From Nansenia antarctica (lineage: Eukaryota; Chordata; Actinopteri; Argentiniformes; Microstomatidae), in NCBI GenBank assembly GCA_963989245.1, contig OZ022339.1, positions 88,537,957 to 88,601,956 on the forward strand: a DNA stretch of 64,000 nucleotides. The letters run 5' to 3'. This document shows, in pieces, positions 53,976 to 62,590 of this stretch; position 1 is the stretch's first letter; the number at the start of each line of letters is the position of its first letter. A program made the position numbers and the translations under genes. The notes below the pieces were generated by a model. That model was not told the origin of the DNA and searched no databases. It saw nothing but the letters and a program-made list of their open reading frames with translations.

Positions 53976-54397
53976 CCCACGCACTACTGGATTACTTGTA
54001 TACCATTGGAGTAAATTAATACCGTATTATATTATATTATATTGCATTTCATATCATCATACTTTGCACTATTGAAACCACTGTACTATAGCAATGTATG
54101 ATTGACTTACTTTACTTGCTTACATTACTTATTATTATCGTGTTTTGTGTCTGGCTCATGCCTACTTGTAGTACAATATGTAATAAAAGCGATTCTGATT
54201 TTAAAACCCTCATGAAGGAGAAAACATTCTGAAAGTGACATAACGAGGAATGTTTCTGTAGCCGTGTGTATTATGGTGCCTGTCCTCTGCCTCATCTACG
54301 GGCACATGACAGAATGAGGACATTTCACAACATGACTCACAGCGCAGACAAACAGAGGATGGAGTGATGCATTGCTCTTTTGGAGAGAGGAGTGGTT

Positions 54398-54413
54398 GGC
54401 TCTTAAAAGAGCC
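54398..54413 (-). terminator. Histone mRNA 3' stem-loop (H2A)
   Basis: GGCTCTTTTAAGAGCC on the minus strand, 26 bp after the H2A stop codon. Confidence 0.95.
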
Positions 54414-54438
54414 TTTGGGGTTGAGGAGGTGAAGTCGT

Positions 54439-54822
54439 TTACTTTTTGGCGGCCTTCTCGGTCTTCTTGGGGAGCAGCACTGCCTGGATGTTGGGCAGCA
54501 CACCACCCTGAGCGATGGTCACACCGCTCAGCAGTTTGTTCAGCTCCTCGTCGTTACGGACAGCCAACTGCAGATGACGGGGGATGATACGAGTCTTCTT
54601 GTTGTCGCGGGCGGCGTTGCCGGCCAACTCCAGGATCTCAGCCGTCAGGTACTCGAGCACGGCGGCCAGGTAGACCGGTGCGCCAGCGCCCACACGCTGG
54701 GCATAGTTGCCTTTGCGTAGGAGCCTGTGGACACGACCCACAGGGAACTGAAGTCCGGCGCGAGAAGAGCGGGTCTTTGCCTTGGCTCTGGCCTTGCCTC
54801 CGGTTTTGCCTCTTCCTGACAT
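54439..54822 (-). CDS. H2A: Replication-dependent histone H2A
   Basis: 127 residues, intronless, MSGRGKTGGKARAKAKTRSS ... AGAPVYLAAVLEYLTAEILE ... LLPKKTEKAAKK, canonical including the acidic patch region (ELAGNAARDNKK). It keeps a perfect 3' stem-loop. Only about 55 bp of native sequence remains upstream of the ATG before DIRS sequence begins at about 54,880. The matching TATA/CCAAT promoter is found 6 kb away at 61,073-61,129. Expression from its own promoter is therefore doubtful unless the DIRS supplies one. Confidence 0.97.
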   Translation of the reverse strand: MSGRGKTGGKARAKAKTRSSRAGLQFPVGRVHRLLRKGNYAQRVGAGAPVYLAAVLEYLTAEILELAGNAARDNKKTRIIPRHLQLAVRNDEELNKLLSGVTIAQGGVLPNIQAVLLPKKTEKAAKK

Positions 54823-54883
54823 GGTGACGGTTCAGCGGGATGATCTCAAAGAAGCTGAAGAAAATAATTTCAGATAACGATAG

Positions 54884-55150
54884 TTATGGAGATAGACTCC
54901 AGTTCTATGAGTGGAGCGGAGCCCCATAGGGGAGCTCTGCTCCTATTGGTTTACCCGCTACCTAAAGTAGCCAATGACTGAATTTTTCAATGCCTGCGCC
55001 CGCCTGGGGTGCTATATAAAGGGGCGTACTTCGCTCCATCATTCTCCCAAACATACAAAACAGCCGGGTTTGAACGAGTCGAAGTGGGCCAGCAGCCCTA
55101 TGGGGCTCCGCTCCACTCATAGAACTGGAGTCTATCTCCATAACTATCGT
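54884..55150. repeat. DIRS left end: one ITR enclosed by 53-bp inverted arms
   Basis: CGATAGTTATGGAGATAGAC...CCCATAGGGG at 54,884-54,938 recurs exactly inverted at about 55,096-55,149. Between them lies one ITR copy. A further ITR-like outer segment (GTTCTATATCGTGGAGCTCC) follows at 55,150. Confidence 0.8.
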
Positions 55151-55349
55151 TCTATATCGTGGAGCTCCGCCCCATAGGGGAGCTCTGCTCCTATTGGTTT
55201 AGGCGGAGCGAGCGAGGCCAAATGTACCCCCACTGAGACTATTAATCCGAAAACAATCTCAGCGGCACCCGGAGCTGACCACTGATGTTGGTTCAAGACA
55301 ACCTTAAAAAGTTGGCCCAACCCACACCGAGTCTGCTCCACTGATCTAG

Positions 55350-55955
55350 CCCTTACGTGAGCACGCAGGGTTTTAGATCTAACGGAACATGTCCTGGAGG
55401 AGGGTCCCCTCCCCAGGCACATCCGTAATCATCCTGACAGCACTTGAATAGCATCCCCAACCAGGGTAATCCAAGTGCCATCCCCACTACATCAGTCCTC
55501 AGCAAACTGAGGACAGAATGAGAAAAGGATGAGGAAGAAATATCACTTACCCAACCCTTACGTTGGGTTGTTGATCTAACAGACATGTCCTGGAGGAGGG
55601 TCCCCTCCCCAGGCACATCCGTATTCATCCTGAGAGCACTTGAATAGAATCCCCATGACCAGGGTAATCCAAGTGCCCTTCCCACAACCTCAGTCATCAG
55701 CAAACTGAGGACAGAATGAGAAAGGATTGAGGAAGAATATCACTGACCTAACCCTTACGTGAGCACGTAGGGTTGTTGATCTAACGGAACATGTCCTGGA
55801 GGAGGGTCCCTTCCCCAGGCACATCCGTATTCATCCTGACAGCACTTGAATAAAATCCCATGACCAGGGTAATCCAAGTGCCTTCCCCACTACATCAGTC
55901 AACAGCAAAACTGAGGACAGAATGAGAAAAGGATGAGGAAGAAATATCTTCAAGT
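55350..55955. repeat. Three tandem copies of about 190 bp in the DIRS 3' region
   Basis: The unit contains CATGTCCTGGAGGAGGGTCC, AGGCACATCCGTATTCATCC and CAAACTGAGGACAGAATGAG. Units begin near 55,375, 55,562 and 55,760. Confidence 0.88.
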
Positions 55956-56905
55956 AACACCGTATAAAAAGTGATGGCGACGACCAAGACGCCGCCACAC
56001 ATATCTCCTCCACTCCCTCTCCCCTGAGAATGGCCACTGATGCGGCCATGCCCCTGGTGGAATGAGCCCGAATGCCAGTCGGCACGGGCTGCCTCTTCGA
56101 TTCGTATGCGCAAATCCAAAGGGACAGCCTCTGCTTCGAGAGTGGTGTCCCGGCTTTCTGCCCGCCATAGCAGATCAGAAGCCGGGGAGAAGATCTCAGT
56201 CCTGCCTCGCGCTTCACATATTGTGCCAACGCGCGCACCGGACAATACAATGTAAAACGCCTCTCCCTCTCTCCGTCGTGAGGAGGAGGAAAAAAGGCGC
56301 TCAGAGCACAGCTCTGAACCCTAAACCCACGATTAACCGTAGGGATAAAAGCCGGGTTAGGGCGTAATACAGCTTTTGTTTCGTCATCAGATATGATCAA
56401 ACAATCTGCCCGTGACGAGAGAGCGCACAAATCACTCACTCGCTCAGCCGTAGTCAAGGCGAGGAGTAGACTCGTCTTGAGAGACAATAAAACGCAACGA
56501 CACAGTGACAATGGGTTCGAATGGGGGCACGCACAGCGCCTCTAGCACAATCGACAGGTCCCATTTTGGCATTAGAGTCCTATGAGGGCGTCTAAGCCTA
56601 CACACTCCAGTCAAAAACGCTTAACCAGCGAATGACTGAAAAACCAGTGTCGTTGTCGCAAAACCCTCATGACAAGCTGAGATGGCAGCCGCGTAAACTT
56701 TAATAGTTCCCGCCGCCAATCCCTTGTCAACAGCGACTGTAAGAAGCACAATAACTTTTCGACCCGACAACAGACAGGGTCAACGTCCTGTCCCTCACAC
56801 CACTGTGTAAAACTCGCCAGCGCGCCGCATATCCCTTTGCAGTGGATTGCGCGCGCGCACTCTGAATGGTCTGAATGACCGCGTCTGTCAGACCCCTGCG
56901 TTCTA
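55831..56905 (-). pseudogene. DIRS tyrosine recombinase, frameshifted
   Basis: The N-terminal SAM-like part is spread over two frames (TIQSARAQSTAKGYAARW; VEKLLCFLQSLL). The catalytic part (to about 55,950) reads LLLALTTAERVSDLCALSSR, RALAQYVKR, HSTRGMAASVAI (H-x-x-R, about 56,050-56,065) and SLFIRCYL with the tyrosine near 55,951. In active elements it would catalyse integration of a circular DNA without target duplication. At least two frameshifts are present (one near 56,500). Confidence 0.85.
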
Positions 56906-56915
56906 ACAATCCCTC

Positions 56916-58350
56916 TCAGTAACCAGGCCATGAGGGGCCCCCCCTCATAGGCGGCCCCTTCACCAAGCCTCCGGCTTGAGAGAGTGCATCTTGTCGATGA
57001 GGTATGGGCCATGGGCCCTCTACCAACATCTCCATCAGTTCCGGAAACCACGGGGCTCCGGGACGGTCCGGGGCTACAAGAATTAACTCTAGCCTCTCTG
57101 ACCTCACTCGTGCCAACAGTGGGAGGATAGATGTCAGGGGTGGGAACGCGTATAACAAGACCCTCGGCCATGGGTGGTGTGCGAATGTATCGACTCCCAA
57201 TGGCGGGTTGTCCTGTTCGCGCAGGGAGAACCAAAGGCGACACTGCGCATTCGTCCGTGACGCAAACAGAACCACTTCTGCTTGCCCGAACCGTGCCCAA
57301 ATCAGCGACACAATGGAGGGTGCTAACCTCCAGTCGTCGTCCCTCGGGCCTCCCCGTGATAACAGATCTGGTCCTTCGTTGAGCAGACCTGGAATGTGGA
57401 GAGCTTTCAGCGAACTCAGGCGACTCCGCGCGCGATAACGCGCGGGTCTCTCCAGTAGCTCAGGTCGGTTTTGACCGATCTCTGTATTACAATCAACTTG
57501 CGACGGCGTCTCACTGGAACCCGTCGCAGTCGTGCGAACCGCCTCTGCAGTCTGCGCATGTGTAACAGGCCTAAGGGGACCACTATATGGGCTGCAGACA
57601 TCAGTCCTAGTAAGGACATCCTTGACAGAGCGGTGATTGTATTTGTCACTCGACACACCCGGAGAGCTGACGTCAGTGTCGCTCTCTGTGGTGCCGATAA
57701 ACTGGCCCTCATCTCGGCAGTATCCAACTGAATGCCTAGATAGGAAAACTGTTGAGCCGGCCACGGAGCACTCTCTGTCCAGTTTACAGCTAACCCCAGC
57801 TGAGTGAGGTGCTGCACCAGTGAGGTTGCGTCCCGAATGGCTCGATTTGGGCATTGGGCCAAGACCAGTAGGTCGTCGAGATATGCTAATATGCGTATCT
57901 CGTTTCGCCTCAGTGGTTCGAGTGCTGTCTGCACGCATTTGGAGAAAAAACGAGGAGCAAGCGTGCACCCGAAGGGCAGGCGCGTGTACTCGTAACCTTC
58001 CCTTGGAAAGCAAAACGTAGGAATTTCCTGTGCCACTCTGTGATTGGCACACGAAATACGCGACCCTCAGGTATCTACGATAGGGGCGTTTCGCCACTCT
58101 CTCGTTGAGGACCCTGAAATCTAGTATGGGTCTCATGACTCCCGAATTCTTTGGGACAAGGAAATACGGGGAGTACCATCTCATGTCCCACTGGTCCCTC
58201 GGAACCAATGTCACTGCGCCCTTTGTTAGGAGATTCGTAATCTCCTCCTGGAGCGCACGTGTCTTTATCGGGCAGGACAAAAAACAGTCTCTCTCACGCC
58301 CCTGAAGGGCGGAGGAGGCTGAATGAACTGTAGTGCATATCCCCTCCTCA
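56916..58350 (-). pseudogene. DIRS reverse transcriptase/RNase H, frameshifted
   Basis: Frames on the minus strand carry LVPKNSGVMRPILDFRVLNE (about 58,160-58,100), PTFCFPREGYEYTRLPFGCT, the catalytic YLDDLLVLA (about 57,880), FSYLGIQLDTAEMRASLS, and an RNase H-like end HIPGLLNEGPDLLSRGG then VVLFASRTNAQCRLWFSLRE. Frame changes near 58,080 and 57,420 break it. Confidence 0.85.
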
Positions 58351-60806
58351 ATGTCCTGTCTAGCCAGCCCGACAGAATACCTGTCCCTTCTAGTCATTCT
58401 GCATAACGCAACGACAGCGGCTGGACCGTCTGTTGTGGTGCAGTCGACAGAAAAAACTTGAATTTCTGTATGATCCCAGCCGCCGCTGCACACCGAGGAG
58501 GTGGCACAGCCCAAGGTGGGATCATTTCGAAAGGGATGGGCTGCCGTCTGTAAAGAGTGTTTGTTATGTGTAACAATGCTCTTTATTGACGCAGGTTTAT
58601 TATGCCTGATAATCAAAGAACCAGCCGCACGCTCATGAGCTGGGCCAGGTCTTGATAGACATGGAGGGGTTTTTGATGTACATAACGACCCCTCTATATG
58701 GCTACATACAGGGGTGTTTAACCCGCTACGTGTCGTGATAGGGGTAAGTCCGTTACGCAGAGAGCTGGCCACACGCCGGTAAGCTGGGCCAGTCTCCGGT
58801 TTGTTTCTAACCGGTAGCGAGTCGACCACACTCTGACAAGGCAGGTCGATCTCCGCTCTGGTAGATAGCGGTCCCTCTATACGGCTACAGACAGGGGTGT
58901 TTAACCCGCCTCGTGTCGTGATAGGGGTAAGTCCGCTAGGCAGAGAGCTGGCCACACGCCGGTAAGCTGGGCCAGTCTCCGCCTTGTTTCTAATCGGTAG
59001 CGATTCGACCACACTCTGACAAGGCAGGTGGGTCTCCGCTCTGGTAGATACCATGGAAAAACCTCCTTAGGGATGGTTTGCCGTCTGTAAAAAGTGCTTG
59101 TTTTGAGTAACAATGCCCTTTATCGACGTAGGTTTATTATGCCTGATAACCCAAAAACCGGCCGCACGCTCATGAGCTGGGCCAGATCTTGATAGACATG
59201 GAGGAGTTTTTGATGTAAATAACGGTCCCTCCATACGGCTACAGACAGGGGTGTTTAACCCCCTTTGTGTCGTGATAGGGGTTAGTCCGCTAGGCAGAGA
59301 GCTGGCCACACGCTGGTAAGCTGGGCCAGTCTCCGCCTTGTTTCTAACCGGTAGCGATTGGACCACGCTCCGACAAGGCAGGTGGGTCTCCGCTCCGGTA
59401 GATAACATGGGAAAAATCTCCTTTACTGAAAAGTAAGGTGGGGATTTTCCTTCTTTTGCCTCTTTATGAGGTAGCAGCCATGAAGAGGAAACCGGTGGTG
59501 GGGTCATTACCGACCCCTCCGCCAGTGAAACCGGGCCACGCTGCCTTGGGGGGCCGTAGCGGGCCCTCCCAGTGGTCAGCGGCGGGGGCTGGGGATGCCG
59601 AGTGGGGCATGGCTCCGTCGTTTAGAGGTAGAGCCAGTGCCGCATCACGCCGAAACCTCCGTTTCGCAGTCGTTGACGGTCTATTCGTCACCACGGCGGA
59701 AGAAGAGGTGGATCTTGCTCAGAAGCTCCGCCTCTGTGGTGATTTTCGCAATGGCGGCGTTAAACACGGCGATGTTATTCGCCGCTGCCGCCGCCTGCGC
59801 ACCGAGATGGGGCGGCGAGGGCGGGGAGCATGTGGTCTACCTGCCGCTCGCTCTCATCAGAGCTTTCTGATTCTGACACCGGCACCGACCACTCAGCTGG
59901 GTGAGGGCGGTTTTGGTTAGTCCGCTAGGCAGAGAGCTGGTCACACGCTGGTAAGCTGGGCCAGTCTCCGCCTCGTTTCTAACCGGTAGCGATTGGACCA
60001 CGCTCCGACAAGGCAGGTGGGTCTCCGCTCCGGTAGATAACATGGGAAAAATCTCCTTTACTGAAAAAGTAAGGTGGGGATTTTCCTTCTTTTGCCTCTT
60101 TATGAGGTAGCAGCCATGAAGAGAAAACCGGTGGTGGGGTCATTACCGACCCCTCCGCCAGTGAAACCGGGCCACGCTGCCGTGGGGGGCCGTAGCGGGC
60201 CCTCCCAGTGGTCAGCGGCGGGGGCTGGGGATGCCGAGTGGGGCATGGCTCCGTCGTTTAGAGGTAGAGCCAGTGCCGCATCACGCCGAAACCTCAGTTT
60301 CGCAGTCGTTGACGGTCTATTCGTCACCACGGCGGAAGAAGAAGAGGTGGAGCTTGCTCAGAAGCTCCGCCTCTGTGGTGATTTTCGCAATGGCGGCGTT
60401 AAACACGGCGATGTTATTCGCCGCTGCCGCCGCCTGCGCACCGAGATGGGGCGGCGAGGGCGGGGAGCACGTGCTCTACCTGCCGCTCGCTCTCATCAGA
60501 GCTTTCTGATTCTGACACCGGCACCGACCACTCAGCTGAGTGAGGGCGGCGTGATGTCAGGGCCGGCTGAGCGGGCGGGACCATCCCTACTTGGGGAGGT
60601 GCCTGCCCAGAACGCCGTTCTTGCTTGTCCTCCGCTGCTAGAAAATCGCAGCGGCAGGTGTCCCGGAGGAACTTCTTCGTGGTCGGCGGCGGACGATCCA
60701 TCGCTGAAGGGAAAAGTCTCCTCCGCTGAAAAGTGTCCTCCGCTGCTTGGAAGTCGCAGCGGCAGGCGTCCCGGAGGAACTTCTCCATAGGCGGCGGACG
60801 ATCCAT
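58350..60806 (-). pseudogene. DIRS Gag-like region with internal duplications
   Basis: The minus frame at 60,806-60,414 begins MDRPPPMEKFLRDACRCDFQ. Downstream, several modules repeat: a segment reading TRAETHLPCQSVVESLPIRN occurs three to four times between 60,043 and 58,800. About 637 bp (59,280-59,917) is repeated almost exactly at 59,918-60,550. Assignment as Gag rests on position; no zinc knuckle is seen. Confidence 0.5.
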
Positions 60807-61072
60807 CTTGAAGGGAAAAGTCTGGCGGGTCCTCCAGTCTTAGTAGTCGTCCTTCTCAGTCTTCAGATATAAACCCGTGCTGAACTTTTTGGGAGAATGA
60901 TGGAGCGAAGTACGCCCCTTTATATAGCACCCCAGGCGGGCGCAGGCATTGAAAAATTCAGTCATTGGCTACTTTAGGTAGCGGGTAAACCAATAGGAGC
61001 AGAGCTCCCCTATGGGGCGGAGCTCCACGATATAGAACGGTTCTGCCGCTTGGAGCGTTGTTCTTATAGCTC

Positions 61073-61129
61073 GCCTTGACGGCGTTCATTGGCCACTGGG
61101 TCGACGTCACCTCATCCAATCAAGAGACA
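61073..61129 (-). promoter_or_regulatory. Probable displaced H2A promoter
   Basis: CTATAAG (minus strand) at 61,073-61,079 and CCAAT/ATTGG motifs at 61,088-61,092 and 61,125-61,129. Placed against the 55 bp of native sequence left of the DIRS, the TATA would sit about 80 bp from the H2A ATG, much as in the H3 gene. Confidence 0.6.
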
Positions 61130-61150
61130 GAGATTGTGGATACATTGTGA

Positions 61151-61629
61151 ATATTGAAGATTGTCTTTGTGAGTTTCCCTCGCGCGCCATAAATCGAAGT
61201 TCAAATCAAACTCGTCCCACGTGACATAATCATTATACTAAAAGTAGTATATGTCATAATATAATAATAATATATAATTGATACGTATATAATTTATACA
61301 TTGTGAAGTTCATTCCCAGCTCTCTGTAGTACGTTACTCCTGACTGAGCGAAACGTGTTATCGCCCGCCTTTCTGTCCAAATATAACGTAATGGTGTAAC
61401 GGAAAGAGTATCTCATAACTATCTGTATATGTTGATATTATATGCAACTTTATGGACACTGTCATACCCCCACCATCCTCTCCCGCACACAGATCTACCG
61501 AGTGACACTTTATAGCGTCAAAGTGTAAACTAGACCTAGATGTCAAATCTCTCATTACTGCTCATTATTTACTCAATAAGTAAAAACATGATTGTCGTGT
61601 TTGTAAGTCCGTGCTTGACACTGACACTG
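61151..61629. other. No gene recognised
   Basis: AT-rich flank of the former H2A promoter, with a short (TAATA)n stretch at about 61,255-61,275. Confidence 0.4.
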
Positions 61630-62095
61630 GGGGCGGCTGTGGCGGAGGTAGAGCCGCTGTCTAATGATCACAAGATTGGCAGATCGGCGGTTCGAGTCCC
61701 AGCTGGCCACATGTCGCGAAGTGTCCTAATAATAATAATTAATAATAATAATTTTGCCATTTAGCAGACGCTTTTAATCCAAAGCGATTTACAATTACGA
61801 ATTACAGGGACATTCCCCCTGGAGTAACTGAGGGCTAAGTGCCTTACTCAACTGCACACTAGTAGTGGTGTGGTTTCAAGCGGGATTTGAACTCACAACC
61901 TTACGATCAGAAGTCCAACTCACTATCCACTAGACCACCACTACCCCTGTCCTTGGGCAAGACACTGAACCCCAAATTGCTCCCAGTGAGCCGGCCGGCG
62001 CCTTGCATGGTAGCTTGCCGCCATTGGTGTGTGAATGAGAGGCCGTTGTAAAGCGCTTTGGATAAAGGCGCTATATAAGTCAGTCCATTTACACT
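61630..62095 (+). mobile_element. tRNA-derived SINE, split by a second SINE
   Basis: The head has box A-like GTGGCGGAGGTAGAGC and box B GGTTCGAGTCCC (about 61,690). The body continues after the insertion with TTGGGCAAGACACTGAACCC and TTGTAAAGCGCTTTGGATAA and ends GGCGCTATATAAGTCAGTCC. This is a common fish SINE layout. Confidence 0.75.
61729..61952 (-). mobile_element. Second SINE, antisense, nested in the first
   Basis: Read on the minus strand it begins GGGGTAGTGGTGGTCTAGTG with a tRNA-like head (box B-like GGTTGTGAGTTCAAATCCC) and ends AAGCGTCTGCTAAATGGCAA and (ATT)n. The duplication TGTCCT occurs on both sides (about 61,723-61,728 and 61,949-61,954), and the outer SINE reads through. Confidence 0.8.
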
Positions 62096-62175
62096 GGTGT
62101 AAAATACTTTCTAAAATAAACACTCGACTTTTTCTGTCGTCATGGATGATAATGCGTTTTTACGAAAATGTGGGT

Positions 62176-62191
62176 GGTTCTTAAAAGAGCC
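62176..62191 (-). terminator. Histone stem-loop (H1), one mismatch
   Basis: The minus strand reads GGCTCTTTTAAGAACC, one base off the perfect palindrome, 42 bp after the H1 stop. Confidence 0.85.
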
Positions 62192-62233
62192 TTTTAGTGG
62201 TACAAATGGTGTTGGAAAGAACACTTTGAATGT

Positions 62234-62345
62234 TTACTTCTTCTTTGGGGCTGCCTTCTTTGCCTTGGGCTTCACCGTTTTGGGTTTGGCTACCTTGGGC
62301 TTGGCTGCCTTGACGGCCCTTTTGGGGCTCTTAGCGTGCCGCGTC
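62234..62345 (-). pseudogene. H1: Linker histone H1 C-terminal tail
   Basis: The minus strand reads AKSPKRAVKAAKPKVAKPKT then VKPKAKKAAPKKK-TAA, a typical lysine/alanine/proline-rich H1 tail with SPK motif and the stem-loop downstream. The winged-helix domain and N-terminus are absent: the frame runs upstream into an unrelated sequence. It is therefore a truncated H1 gene. Confidence 0.85.
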
Positions 62346-62590
62346 ACGGGCCCCTCTCTCTTGTCCTTGGTCTGGCCTGGTCCCGGACTAGCCCCTGTCG
62401 CCGCCCCGTACTTGCGCTTCTTGCCGTAGGCCTTGATCTCCTCCTACATGCCCACGGAGCTGGCCTCCATGGCAGCCGTTCTGCACGGCAACAACCTGTT
62501 AGTATTCGGAGGCACCGGGATCCCGTCCTCCTGCTGCCTCTGCCGCGCCTGCTCCGCGTGCACCTTCATCTTGGCCTCCCACACGGCAGT
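62346..62590 (-). pseudogene. Unknown coding-like sequence fused to the H1 tail, split by an 81-bp insert
   Basis: The minus strand reads VWEAKMKVHAEQARQRQQED (about 62,590-62,530) and, after the insert, EEIKAYGKKRKYGAATGASP then GPGQTKDKREGPVTRH (62,444-62,346), leading in frame into the H1 tail. Removing the insert and one TCCTCC copy joins RQRQQ-EEIKAYGKKR in frame. I do not recognise the protein. Within the insert an in-frame TAG stops the frame. Confidence 0.55.
62445..62525 (+). other. klhdc10: 81-bp klhdc10-like coding fragment, inserted antisense
   Basis: The plus strand encodes YMPTELASMAAVLHGNNLLV then FGGTGIP, exactly 27 codons, the kelch-repeat segment I know from KLHDC10. It is bounded by TCCTCC on both sides (62439-62444, 62526-62531). 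It has no splice sites or flanking kelch sequence, so it is a transplanted piece, not a gene. Confidence 0.65.

Larger units (their letters stand above)
54880..61050 (-). mobile_element. DIRS-type (tyrosine-recombinase) retrotransposon inserted in the H2A 5' region
   Basis: The inverted terminal repeats at about 54,905-55,055 and 60,885-61,045 share over 140 bp (CCTATTGGTTTACCCGCTAC, TAAAGTAGCCAATGACTGAA, GGGGTGCTATATAAAGG), each with a TATA box. Minus-strand coding regions in order are a Gag-like frame, reverse transcriptase/RNase H, and a tyrosine recombinase, the arrangement of DIRS1-like elements. No target duplication is visible, as expected for this class. Many frameshifts and stops make this copy inactive. 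Confidence 0.9.

Noticed and set aside
53619..54014. 120-130-codon frames with SYNTVVN or TVHYSII peptide repeats on both strands
   Set aside because: They are a 21-bp minisatellite, a multiple of three, so any stop-free frame stays open.
59438..60790. Plus-strand frames MGIFLLLPLYEVAAMKRKP... seen twice
   Set aside because: They lie antisense to the DIRS element and are duplicated with it; the element's coding strand is minus.
61680..61720. Functional tRNA gene
   Set aside because: Box A/B-like motifs belong to a SINE head; the acceptor stem does not close and SINE body follows.
62142..62429. Plus-strand hydrophobic 95-codon frame
   Set aside because: It is antisense to the H1 tail; lysine codons read backwards give F/L-rich peptides.
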